A stretch of 64,000 nt of DNA from Paracyclopina nana (Eukaryota; Arthropoda; Copepoda; Cyclopoida; Cyclopettidae), in the NCBI GenBank assembly GCA_019096065.1, contig JAGUCH010000001.1, positions 11,036,001 to 11,100,000 on the forward strand, given 5' to 3'. The notes under the pieces are model-generated. The model saw only the letters and a program-made list of their open reading frames with translations. It searched no databases and had not been told where the DNA came from. Made by a program: the position numbers and the translations under genes. This document shows positions 48,201 through 58,000 of the stretch, piece by piece (positions within the stretch are counted from its first letter, which is position 1; the number at the start of each line of letters is the position of its first letter).

Positions 48201-51200
48201 GAATTCATCACGAGGCAACGACGTAGCCACTTCAAATTCAGCCAAGAAAACTTCTAGCCAATGTTGCCAAGGATGCCTGACAAACACTGACCAAATTGAG
48301 GTCATTCAAACATCAAGTGAAGACAGCAGGAGCATCAGAAGAAAAACCATGATCGCTACAGACGACGAGGAAGATGATGGCGAAATTAACAACAGCAGTA
48401 TTAACACAGAGTCTTTGATTGGAAGAGCTGGTAATCAAAAGCAATATTATCTTAGTCAAATTATTTTTTTTTGGAGAAATTACTAGATTCTCAGGGAGCT
48501 TTTACTTTTAGGAAATGATTTTTTGCTCATACACAATTCCATTCTATTTAGGGAAACAAGCCTTTCCTTAGCTTTTACAAAGTGAAATAAGGGCCAAAAT
48601 GCAAATTCCAGTTGTCAGCTTTTATAATGAGTTCCTAATCATATAATTAAAAGATTCAAAAACTTTTTAAAATGACACTTGCGAAGTGAAACTTCATATC
48701 TTAAAGAGCAAAACTCGACAAATCCGGATAAAATATCAGCCAAAAAACTATCAGCTTATTTAGAATCACAGCAACTTAACTTTTATCTTCTTAGCATTAG
48801 ACTTATGGGATAACTAAAGTAATTGTTCTTCCTCTGCTCAGGCGGCTCAAACTTGGAAGTGACTTTTGAGAATGGCACTACCTCAACAATTGTGGTGAAT
48901 AATGAGAGGAGGAAACGGAGAAGACGAAGACGAAGAACCAGGAAGTCCAGTGAAAATTACACAAATGAATCTTCAGTATTAATGAGAAGGCAGGAGAACC
49001 GACTGACCCGAATTTCCCTCGGAATTGTCACTCTATACATTTTGTGCCACATCTGGAGAATCATTCCCACAGCATATGAGGCTCTCTACAGCGAAGATGG
49101 AACAGTGTTGTCAGATTGGCCATCTTGGCTGGTTCACATTTACCATTTGTCTCACTCTTTGATTGTCACAAATTCAGCCATTAATTTTCTACTCTATGTT
49201 GTACTATGAAATACATTCCACTTTTCTCCTGGTTGTTTTTTTCACAAATTTTTTTTATAAAAATAAAGCTAAATCGCTCCTTAAATTGATGCTTCATGTT
49301 TGCTTCTTCCTAATTTTAGGTCTTACTTCAAAATTGGAGTATATTGACAATTTGGGCTTTGACAGCATCTGGCTTTCACCCATTTATGAATTCGGTGGTG
49401 TTGATATGGGCAATGACGTCACAAACCATTCGAAAATTAGTCCTCTGTTTGGAACAGAGCAGGACTTTGACGATTTTCTCGCAGCTGCAGCTACATTCAG
49501 TAAGCTCAATTAAAAAATATATATATGAAGTCACATGCGATGAAAATAAGATTCTTCCAGACATGAAAGTGATCATCGAGTTCATTCCCAATCATACGAG
49601 CAAAAAGCATGAGTGGTTCATAAAAAGTGAAGCTGGTGTTGAACAATACAGAGACTACTACACTTGGTCAAACGAAACGAACGACTGGGTAAATATGCAA
49701 ATAATTCGTGAAGAATAATCCGGAAACGTTTTCCTACCTGAAATCAGTAGAAGTAGGATGGCTCTTCTATTGAATGAATTAGAGGGATAAATGGCAGCCA
49801 CCATCTTGATGCTATTAGCCTTGCATTTGAGCGTAGGAAAATATAGAGGGAGCTCATTTCCTGCGTTTCTGAAAATTCCTCCGCTGATCTTAGGCCTCTG
49901 AATGCAGCACCTTTTCCATTTGCTTTCATATAAAAACTGATGATATTGTAGCATAAAACCAAAACATGAGCAGTCATTTGAAGACATTTGCAAAATGTTA
50001 GTATTTTCAGAGAATTTTCTTTTTGCCAAAAGCATAGTTCCAATTGATATTGAGTTCTTGGGTGAATATGCCATGCACAAACAGAGATTTTTTACCAAAA
50101 TTGTTGTTGATAAAAATACTAATAAGTTTACTTTCATCATTTTCGAAAATACTCCATAGGTCTCAAGAAAAACTCAAAAATCCTTATTTCCCTTTGCTAC
50201 GCCGCTGCGTTGATACTAGCTCTATTTTCACAATAGGGGGCGCTATTTACCCTCGACGGCAGGGGCTATAAGAGCCTTAATTGCACGAGAACGCGTGATT
50301 GACTATTTGTTTTTTGTTTACTTTCTTTACTGGGAATCCGCTCATTTTCCGCTGAGTGTCTTGCGGAACATTTTACTAACTGTCACGCAACCTTTCTTCT
50401 TTATTTCCTCAGAAAAGTGTCACTAATAATTCTGTGTGGAGTTACTCCGATAAAAGGGGAGAGTATTACTTGCATAATTACTTGCCAGAAATGCCTGAGC
50501 TGAACTTGGACAATCCCTCAGTAAGGCAGGAATTGTTGGTAATTAATCCGGAAAGGGGAAATTGTTGATAACCATTAGTGAACTTTTTCGTCTAGGACAT
50601 TTTGAAATATTATCTTGAAAAGCCTTCAATAATGGGTATTCACATTGGAGCCTTCAATATTTTGTTCGAGTCCAGTTTGAGCAATACCTTGATTGTGTCT
50701 GATGTCAAGAAAACCATGGATTTTTTGCACGAAATTAACAATTTGACAGAGAAGTACTCTGCAGTGGATGGTCTCGAAAGGCTCATTTTGCTGGAGATGT
50801 TGGATAACGAATTCGTGGAAGTGTATCGAGACATCTTCCATAACAAATCCTCCGGAATAGCTGTGGTGCCATTCAGCTTTGGCAGCATCCCCATCGAATA
50901 TGGATTTAGCGGCGAATTAACAGGGAACAGGATCCACAATGAGATCATCGAATATTACGACGAATCACCCAATGAAGATTCATGGCCTTGCTGGGAAATG
51001 CACGACCATGAAATGGTCAAGGGCCTTGGTCGTTTCCCAATCAACATCAATAACATCCTGTTTATGCTCACGTTGCTGCTGCCTGGTACCTCAGTCATGT
51101 ATTATGGAGACGAAATTGGCATGTCCAACTCCTCCAGAATTGCCTATGAGGAGATGAAGGATCCCTACACACTTAAATATTGCACCCCTGCAAACTACTC

Positions 51201-51962
51201 CGAGTGCATTTCCAGAGATCACTCAAGAACTCCCATGCAGGTACCTATAAGTTTGCCAGGCTCAGCGTCTAAACAGCTCTTGTAATTGGTCTAATTTCCT
51301 AGTGGACTGCGGGGAAAAATGGAGGCTTCACTAATGCATCAAAGCCTTGGCTTCCTTTGAACGACGACTACAAAGTTCACAATGTTGAAGTTCAACAGAA
51401 TTCGTACCTGGATATGTTTCGAAACATCACCAAATTGCGACAAATGGAGGCTTTCAAAACTGGCAAGGTCTACTTCCCTTTCTTTGACGAGGACATCTTC
51501 AGCTTCCTCAGGTTTTCGCTTTTAAAAGCGGTCCTCATCAAAGTTTGCTTACATGAGATACAACTCCTGAATTCCACAGGAAAGCAGAAGGTGAAAAGCA
51601 CGCTTACATGGTCGTTGTCTACATAAACGGCATTGTGAATGTTGATACAGAGCGAAAGCCTCAAAAGATGAAAAGACGACTCAGAAATCACGTACACGAT
51701 AAGACCCTGGATTTCACCAGAATTATGCCGGATTTCCCCGAGACTGGAACAGTGATTGCCATGACAGATTTAGCATCTGAGGATAGTACGCATTACGTTG
51801 GGTATAATCTCAATTTGACCATAATTGGCATGCTTGAATTACAATTACGATAATTGCAGCGAAATACTTCAAATGTCCAAGCTTGGAATCAACAAGTTTG
51901 AGGGCTTCGTGATCGAGTTGGATTTCGAGCATAAGTCATACGAGGAGGAAGGCGAACATTAG
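39291..51962 (+). CDS. Membrane-anchored GH13 maltase-like protein lacking the catalytic nucleophile
   Basis: Eight exons, all in phase: 39,291-39,501, 49,320-49,499, 49,561-49,688, 50,413-50,538, 50,596-51,240, 51,303-51,511, 51,580-51,801 and 51,860-51,962 (607 residues, normal for insect maltases). Residues 8-29 form a hydrophobic segment (signal anchor or signal peptide), followed by the GH13 start WWKKTLIYHVYVPSFMDSDG. Typical words are IDNLGFDSIWLSPIYE, IPNHTSKKHEWF, MYYGDEIGM and SRTPMQW. Region II, usually GFRxDA, is GIHIGA at about 229-234, so the nucleophile Asp is Gly233 and the Arg is His. Region I Asp is Glu (IIEF). The acid/base Glu (LLEML) and the HD of region IV remain. It is therefore probably not a glucosidase; a binding or SLC3-like role is possible, but there is no Cys between anchor and barrel. 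Intron 1 is about 9.8 kb and contains two other genes. Confidence 0.92.
40028..40181. mobile_element. 154-bp MITE in GH13 intron 1
   Basis: Perfect 17-bp terminal inverted repeats: ATGCTCTGTTCATCTAC at 40,028-40,044 and GTAGATGAACAGAGCAT at 40,165-40,181. It has no coding capacity and lies about 230 bp upstream of the globin start codon. Confidence 0.78.
40409..42823 (+). CDS. Globin, complete, nested in the GH13 first intron
   Basis: Four short exons, all phase-consistent: 40,409-40,506, 40,561-40,729, 41,042-41,092 and 42,611-42,823 (176 residues). It is a heme-binding globin, probably intracellular as no signal peptide is seen. Visible landmarks are Trp16 (A12; LIVDSWAL), Phe46 (CD1; KHFPQ), distal His60 (E7; LSKHGYRVMRAVD), proximal His94 (F8; FNHRKRGI), and a helix-H segment (GAQAWRKLLDTLIAVVGQEL) with a charged tail. 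Intron 1 is in phase 2 at the end of helix B, matching the conserved B12.2 position. Intron 3 is phase 0 near the start of helix G, like G7.0. The intron just before the F-helix histidine is extra. The CD region is short and the EF region about five residues longer than in myoglobin. The start could also be the second ATG (Met4). An AATAAA follows the stop. The exact globin class is not determined. Confidence 0.9.
41814..41884 (-). tRNA. tRNA-like sequence (pseudogene or SINE head)
   Basis: The minus strand reads CATAGCTCAGTGGTTAGAGC (a good A box and D arm), then an anticodon stem TTGGA/TCCAA with loop ATGTCGA (anticodon GTC if functional). The T arm is imperfect and the acceptor ends do not pair, so it is more likely a pseudogene or a tRNA-derived SINE than a working tRNA. 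It lies in globin intron 3. Confidence 0.35.
41957..42029 (-). tRNA. tRNA-like sequence with strong B box (pseudogene or SINE head)
   Basis: The minus strand has TATGGCACAATGGTTAGAGT (A-box region) and a GGGTTCAAACCCC B box and T arm. The anticodon stem is mismatched; the loop would read CTCTAGA, giving a CTA anticodon. The acceptor stem does not pair. It is therefore read as a degenerate, perhaps Trp-type, tRNA or a SINE head. Confidence 0.35.
42214..42396. mobile_element. Palindromic MITE in globin intron 3
   Basis: The left arm GAGCTGGGGCACGTAAAATC and GGGTCATTAAATAGCTGA pairs with the right arm TCAGCTATTTAATGACCC and GTGCCCCAGCTC. Inner pairing GGATTTTAAAATGG/CCATTTTAAAATCC continues almost to the centre. 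It has no coding capacity. Confidence 0.82.
42833..42838 (+). terminator. Poly(A) signal of the globin gene
   Basis: AATAAA begins 10 bp after the TAA stop (42,821-42,823). It is the first canonical signal after the globin coding region. Confidence 0.7.
44542..45732. mobile_element. 1.2-kb element with inverted ends, a tRNA-like segment and a minisatellite
   Basis: The ends are ATCCCAACCAGAATTTT (44,542-44,558) and its exact reverse complement (45,716-45,732), with further weak pairing (ATTATCGG, TTCGGGA words). Inside are a tRNA-like sequence (44,935-45,007) and a degenerate tandem array at about 45,110-45,670. That array has a period near 62 bp, for example CTGAATAGTTCTTGAATAGT at 45,421 and 45,483. 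No protein is encoded. Confidence 0.75.
44935..45007 (-). tRNA. tRNA-like sequence inside the 1.2-kb element
   Basis: The minus strand contains TGTGGTCTAGAGGCAAGGCG, which fits the A-box consensus, and GGGTTCGAATCC, a perfect B box. The anticodon loop TTCCAAA would give CCA, but the anticodon stem has wobble and mismatched pairs and the acceptor ends do not pair. It is best read as a tRNA-derived, probably polymerase III-promoted, SINE-like head. Confidence 0.4.
46103..49209 (+). CDS. Rhodopsin-class GPCR, FMRFamide-receptor-like orphan, nested in GH13 intron 1
   Basis: Six exons, all in phase: 46,103-46,240, 46,592-46,998, 47,058-47,293, 47,516-47,678, 48,102-48,430 and 48,842-49,209 (546 residues). 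Landmarks are TM1 Asn (GAVVNVSS), TM2 Asp (LSLYDLVV), TM3 end ERY (SFERYVRIC) in place of DRY, and TM7 NSAINFLLY in place of NPxxY. The pattern, including FHSLLK before TM2 and YALP after it, fits the FMRFamide-receptor/peptide-receptor branch; the ligand is unknown. The second extracellular loop is long (~85 residues). The third intracellular loop is very long (about 200 residues) with a Ser/Asp/Glu-rich part and a run of basic residues (RRKRRRRRRRTRK). I find no TM3-start cysteine. The protein stops four residues after the TM7 Tyr, without helix 8 or a tail. The upstream acceptor at 46,071 indicates a 5' UTR exon. Confidence 0.88.
49262..49267 (+). terminator. Poly(A) signal of the nested GPCR
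   Basis: AATAAA lies 53 bp after the receptor stop and only 52 bp before the exon 2 acceptor of the host GH13 gene. Use of this signal competes directly with host splicing. Confidence 0.65.
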
Positions 51963-51996
51963 GAGCGAATGTTACGTTTTTGAAAATAGCAGGCTT

Positions 51997-52002
51997 TATA
52001 TT
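51997..52002 (-). terminator. Candidate poly(A) signal of PLC-epsilon (AATATA)
   Basis: The variant signal AATATA on the minus strand lies about 40 bp past the PLC-epsilon stop, inside the 3' UTR of the convergent GH13 gene. Confidence 0.4.
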
Positions 52003-52020
52003 TGTATATGTAATATGTAT

Positions 52021-52026
52021 CATAAA
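52021..52026 (+). terminator. Candidate poly(A) signal of the GH13 gene (CATAAA)
   Basis: The variant signal CATAAA lies 58 bp past the GH13 stop codon. Cleavage 15-25 bp further would fall at the stop codon of the opposing PLC-epsilon gene. Confidence 0.4.
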
Positions 52027-52042
52027 AATGCAAACAATAGAT

Positions 52043-55000
52043 TCACCAAATCTTCAACTTTTTCAAGTTGATCTTTGACAACTTTTTAGCCATGGAGGGA
52101 GCAGAAGGTGAGTTTTCATCCAGGTTTTGCTTGAGTTCAGTCAAATCTCCATCAGATTGAGTTTGGCTAAAAGTTGGTGCGAGAATTCTGCGCGAAGAGG
52201 AGGAAGCTCTGGTCTGAATGCCACCACCAGATAATTCTGCAAAGCTGCCAGTTCGATGATGAGAACTGCTCAAAGTTTCCCCACTGCCACCATAAAAACT
52301 TCGTGATAATCGACGCACACCACTGGCAATCATTCTGCAGAAGGATGGAAAAATATCATCTCTCAGGGCTCAGTCTCTGAGCTGGAAAAGTATTGTGCAG
52401 TACCTTGAGTGACGTCTCAAAGAGGGGGAAAGATGAGCGCAGGGATCGCTATTCGTTTCAGTCAGCAACCCATGGTGGTCGCTGGACAGTAGTTTTTCCT
52501 TGTCCTCAAGGATGAGCCTTCCAGCGCCTTTCCACGAGAGCTGGACCAAGTAGACATTTTCTGAGGGCTCCAGAATGCGCCTCACTTTGTTGCCCTTGTT
52601 TGGCCTTCGGGATGGGTCGGCCAAATCTGTCTCCTCGACGAGGACAAAATGCTCAGGCAACCTCCGTTCACCACCAGAGTCCTTCCTTGATTTGCTCAAT
52701 GCCTGGGCAATGACATCTTGTGCACTGCTGGTTTTTGCCACTTGCAAAATGCTATATCGTAAAAGTAAATGAATAAATTCCTTTTGGGTATCTTTGAAAG
52801 ACGAGAGTCACCTGTAGGAAACCTTGGAAGAGACGTTGAATACGCAGACGAGGAAGTTATCCGCATTTGGCACTTCTTTTGTCACTTTTGAAGGCTCAGC
52901 TGCGATCTCCTCAGTGGTTGTGACAGCTCCCGAAGCTTCGTCAAAAGAGTTGTTTCTGTGTTCCTCACTAGGGTTTCGAGACGAGGAATGCTCCACAGAT
53001 TCCTCCTCGACGAAAGCCATCAAGTTGCCCAACCTTGCCCTCCAGGAAGGATCTTGGCCAACCTTCTTCAGCACGAATTTCGTCTCATTTCTCCATTTAT
53101 TTCTCACCTAAGAAAAAGGGCATACGCATTCATGAACAAGGATGCCATTTGGGCAAACCTATAGATCATCTTGGGGCAAACTACATGTGAATTAAGCTAA
53201 AGTAGTAGTACAATTCCGGATACAGATTATCTGATTGTACTAGAGAGTAATGCCTACTTATTCAATAAGCAGATTAATCATACTGCTACAATAAGGTCAG
53301 CTTACAACAAGAAGTGCTTTTGCTCTTCACAGTGTTCCTGGTGAGGTTTTAACCTAAACTTTCTCAACCAACTTTATATTACACATTTTCTGAAAGCTAT
53401 TGATATGGGGATTCCAATGGTGTAAACCATAAAATCACCTGTCGTAGCTTCCCATAGCATACGAGTTTAAAAAACCGCTAGCGCTCTCATTTTGCAAGGT
53501 AGAGAAAAAGTGCGCTTCTATGACCCCCTCTAAAATCAGAAAATGAACATATTATATTTTATAAACATTTTTGATATCGGACATGGTTTTGAAGTAACTG
53601 CACTATGCTAAATGGCAACCCTTTCTCATCTTCCACATGATGGTAATATCACAAGTAAATTGTAACTCTAGAATTAAGTCCGAATTCAATATTTTGTATA
53701 AAATATATTATGTTCATTTTCGAATTTAAGAGGGGGTAAATGAAGCACATTTTTTCTCTTCCTTGTAAAATGAGAGTGCAAGGGGTTTTTTAAACTTGTA
53801 TCTTATGGGAAGCTACGACAGGGGATTTTTTGGTTTACACCATTGGAATCCCCATATCAATAGCTTTCAGAAAATGTGTAATATAAAGTCGGTTGAGAAA
53901 GTTTAGGTTAAAACCTCACCAGGAACACTGTGTCTTGAAAAATAGAGAGTACTGCTCTCATGGATGCTACGCGCAGTTTGTTGTTTGTAAATCTACTTAC
54001 TTGTAGGGGCATTTCATGCATGCCCACCATCCTTTGATTAGGGGAAGCCAGCGAAGAAGCTGGTGGCATGTTGTTATTATGGACAACTTCTTCGAGCAAA
54101 ACATACTCGTGCTCCTTGCTGGTGTCCAAACCAGCCTTGATGCAAGCTTGTCTAATCACATCTCTGGTCGTGGCATTTTCGGGCACCTTCAAAATAGCAT
54201 AGGGACTCGACTCACTCACATCGTGGACGACCAAGAAAGACATCCTTTTTCGAGTCGCCACCTTCTCAGGATCTTTTTCAGGGTCATGGCTGAATTCCTC
54301 GCCATCACTGAATTGGCTGCAGAGAAAAATCTGGGACAGCGGCAACGGCTGGTCCATTTCATTGTGCAGCCTTAAATGCCTATATCCTGGCTTGAGCCTA
54401 GTGACAGGCACGACTCTCTGGGCTGTGGTCAAATTGGAAGTGACATCAATCACCGTGAATCTGATGAAGGCCAATTCGGGCAAGTAAATGTCCAGCTCAA
54501 ACGTTTCTTCCCAGATGGGATTCAACGCATTTCTCGATGACATTTTGGTCTTGTATTTGCTGCAGTCTCGTGGAATGCCAATGACCTGACACACGAATGA
54601 ATTGGCATGAGGATTAAATAAAAGTGACTGCAAGTATTACCTCAACTTCCACTAAAGGTGAAGCAGCATAGCTTTCCCTGCATACATACTGTCCGGACAC
54701 AATTGTGAGTGAAATGTGAGTGACATGCAAGCCCTCCTGGGTCTTGGAGGCCGGAATGAATCTTTCAAAGAGAATATGATTCGAGTTCCACATGACGGAA
54801 GGCTTGAGTACGTAGCCCGGCGTTCTGTCGAAAAAGGCATTGTGAATATGCAGATTTGGGTCCGTGACAGTCTGGTAGTTCATGGCAGCCATTTGGATTC
54901 CGCATGACCACACAGAAATGGGGTTGAAATTGGACGAGTCGATTCGCATGCCAGCCGGGTAAACCCTGACAATTTGACCTGAACCAGAAGGGACATGTTC

Positions 55001-58000
55001 AGTTTTATTCATTGATGCAAATATTGCCCAACTTACTTTGAGTATGTTCGAGCATCCGCAGAGGCTGTTTCCTGCACAAAGTTTTGGCTCTGCTTTCGTG
55101 CAAAGAAGCACACTGGTAAATAGGGGAAGTCAAGTCCAGCACAGTTGGGTTCACACTTGCAAATGCTCCCCCAGCTGAAGATGCTGAAGACAACGCCAAT
55201 GACTGCTGCTGCCCTCGAGAGCTTGAAATCACGTTGAGGCTGTTGAGAGACCCTGAACTGGATGACGGGGTGCTTTCTAAGCTTCTGAGGCCAGTTTTTC
55301 TCACTGGAGTGGAACCTGACATAAAAAATGGTAATGAGATGAACGGAGTTTCTAATCGAGTAGTCCATGCACCTTTGGCCTCGAGAGAGGATGACAATGC
55401 TGAGGTTGCAGAGGCCGCTGAGGTCACAGGGGGAGGAGGCTGCTGCGTAACCAAAGGAGTGGGCTTGTAAAACCCTTTGAACTTGACACTTTGACAATAA
55501 ACCACGAGGTCTGACAATTCGCGAGCAATCTGGCAGTTTTGCTTCTTCTTTGACCCGACCGAGCTCGATTCAAGAAAGACTGAGGCTCTGTGATGATGCG
55601 CGATTGGGGGAGGCTGCTGCAAGGTCATGGAGGGTGACACTGACAACGTTCGAGGCCGAGTGTGAGGGGGAGCTAATTGATTTCTCATGCTTTGCTGATA
55701 CTCCTCAAGCGACAAATTCTGCTCAGACACTTCATCTGAAAAGGAAAACGTTAATGCAAATATTCAAGCAGATAAGGGAGTTTTTTTTACCTTGCATCTC
55801 ATCTTCATACTCGTCCTCTCCGAAATCACTGTCATATTCATCCTCGTTGTAGCCAGCCTCTTCCAAGGTTGTGGTCCTCTGCAGTGCAGCTTTGAAGTTG
55901 TCCAATGAAGTTCTCATCTTTTTGTTCTTGATGATAACTCTGTGTCTCAGCTGGTTGGGGGAGGGCAGAACTGACTCGTTTTCATGAATGGGAGCTTTCA
56001 CCAATTTGTCACCGAGAAGCTCCTTAAAAATGGCGGCCATTTTCTGCTGCTGCGCTAATGAGCAATGATTTTCGATGCTCAAAATCACGGGCAAATCAGA
56101 GGCTACGAAAGCATAATTGGCTATGGTTTGCACCACTTCCCTGAACGAGATTTTGGTGGTCAGAGTATGGCCGTGGTAAATGATCGGTTGGCCATCATCG
56201 CCATCCCAACAGTCCAATTCCACGCACCGACATCCAGTTAGCAGAATCTGAAAACAATCAAGTTGCGTGACGCTTGCTGCTGAAGTTCCGATTGTGCCAC
56301 GCTTGTTTTTGTTTACATTAGTAGCGCGTGAAAATACGGGAGTGGAGCATAGAAGTAGCAAAGACACTGATAAAATACGACATTAAAAGCAGCAGGTTTC
56401 TATTCCAACCGATTGTTAACGAAAATGAAACTTGTCAAATTCTTAAAAAAATGAACGAAGTTTTGGGATACAAAATCATCTAAGGATTCTACGTAGAAAT
56501 AATTATTTCAAGCGAATTTTTCTCAGCATCTGTGTTACTCGTTCACCTAACGTGAAAATCAATCAAAACGAAAATATTCAGTACTCACTACTCAGTAGTC
56601 AGTAGTGACTTGTGAAAAAGTAAGAAACTTGTGAGTGCTTTCAAAAGAAGGGATCCTGTTACAACTTCGAGTGGAAATTAAGGTAGGACTTGAGATTTAA
56701 TTTATTTTAGAGAAACAAGGGAAGATTTTGAAAGTTGACGAAAAAGTTCGGATGGTTTGGCTCACCTCTCTGTAGAGCTCGACAGACGAGTGTCCTTTCA
56801 GTTGGTGTCCCGTTAAGTAAGTGTTGTGGCTCGTGGCGATGTAATACTTGGAAATTGGCAAGTCCAGAGTTTCCGAGGTCTGCTGAGATACCGCATCATT
56901 TGAGGAGTCCATTAAGAACCGAGCAAATCCCTCAAAGCTTAATTGGCCATAAGCCCTAAGGACAGGATCCGGCTCATGCAGCTGAAAAGGGGCCGTTATT
57001 AGCATTCACAAGGAAGATTTTCGGGCTAAATCGCAAGGGTTGAGATAAGTAATGACATAATTACGTCAATAAGTTTTTGGGCCTCCTCTTCCGAGAGATT
57101 TTCCTTCTGGAACAGGCTGAGGAAATGGATGAATGCATCCATTGGCAAAACTTGTCTCCGTGACGTGTCAACCCCGGCAGAGTTCTTGAAAATGGAGGCG
57201 GCTGCCAGAGCATTGTAAACTTTTCGTTTTTCATTTCTGCTCTTAAAGTCAGTTAAGTCTGTTGAGCTGTTTCGTGTCAGAGAGCCTAGAGCAAAATTTA
57301 GATTATGCACAAAGTCCTTGGATTGTGAGCAAATGCACACTTACATTGGAATGCTTTTCGTTTGTCAGCAATTTTGCTGCTCGCCTCATTTTTTGCCTGG
57401 CCTTTCAAGTCTTTGACAACGTCTTCACAATTGAGGGCAGGCGTAGCAGCGTTACAAACTGAGTGGTTGGCAAACAAAGTTCGTATATCTTTTCTAAGTC
57501 GCAGGCTAAAGTGAAAAAAAAAGAAGTGGATGAATTAGGTCATATTTGCTTGAATGAAGGCCTACCACAGCGCAGATAGGCTATGCCAAGGCTGGGCTTG
57601 TGTTCACCGCTAAATTTATGCCACGAAAGTTGTTGGTAAAACTTATTGCTTTCCTTTTCTTCTCATAGCTTAATTTATGCCTAGCTAGTCTTTCAAAGTG
57701 GCATAATGCTTGAAAGAGCAACGATGGTCATGGAAAGAAACCAAGATGGCTCGGAATTCTAGCTAAATGATCCTATCAAATGACTTTCGCAGAATTCTAG
57801 AGTAGTATTCAATTACGCGACTTTCTCTCAATGATGGAAAAGACAATTCCTATTCAACTAAACGTTTCCATAAAGGTAATGATACTCTGTCTTTTTCTTT
57901 ACTTTGTTCAATTCAGGAGTAATCTAGACCTATAAATTACTGCGTAATTTCGAACAGCTGCTTTCTCAGGCATCAAGTATTTTGACCGAATTACACCTAA

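Noticed and set aside
49658-50140. 160-codon open frame on the minus strand in GH13 intron 3
   Set aside because: It overlaps the end of GH13 exon 3 antisense and has no family features. Most likely a chance frame.
50190-50290. Possible transposon end around AGGGGGCGCTATT
   Set aside because: The word resembles ends of some DNA transposons, but I could not find a matching inverted copy or a target duplication nearby.
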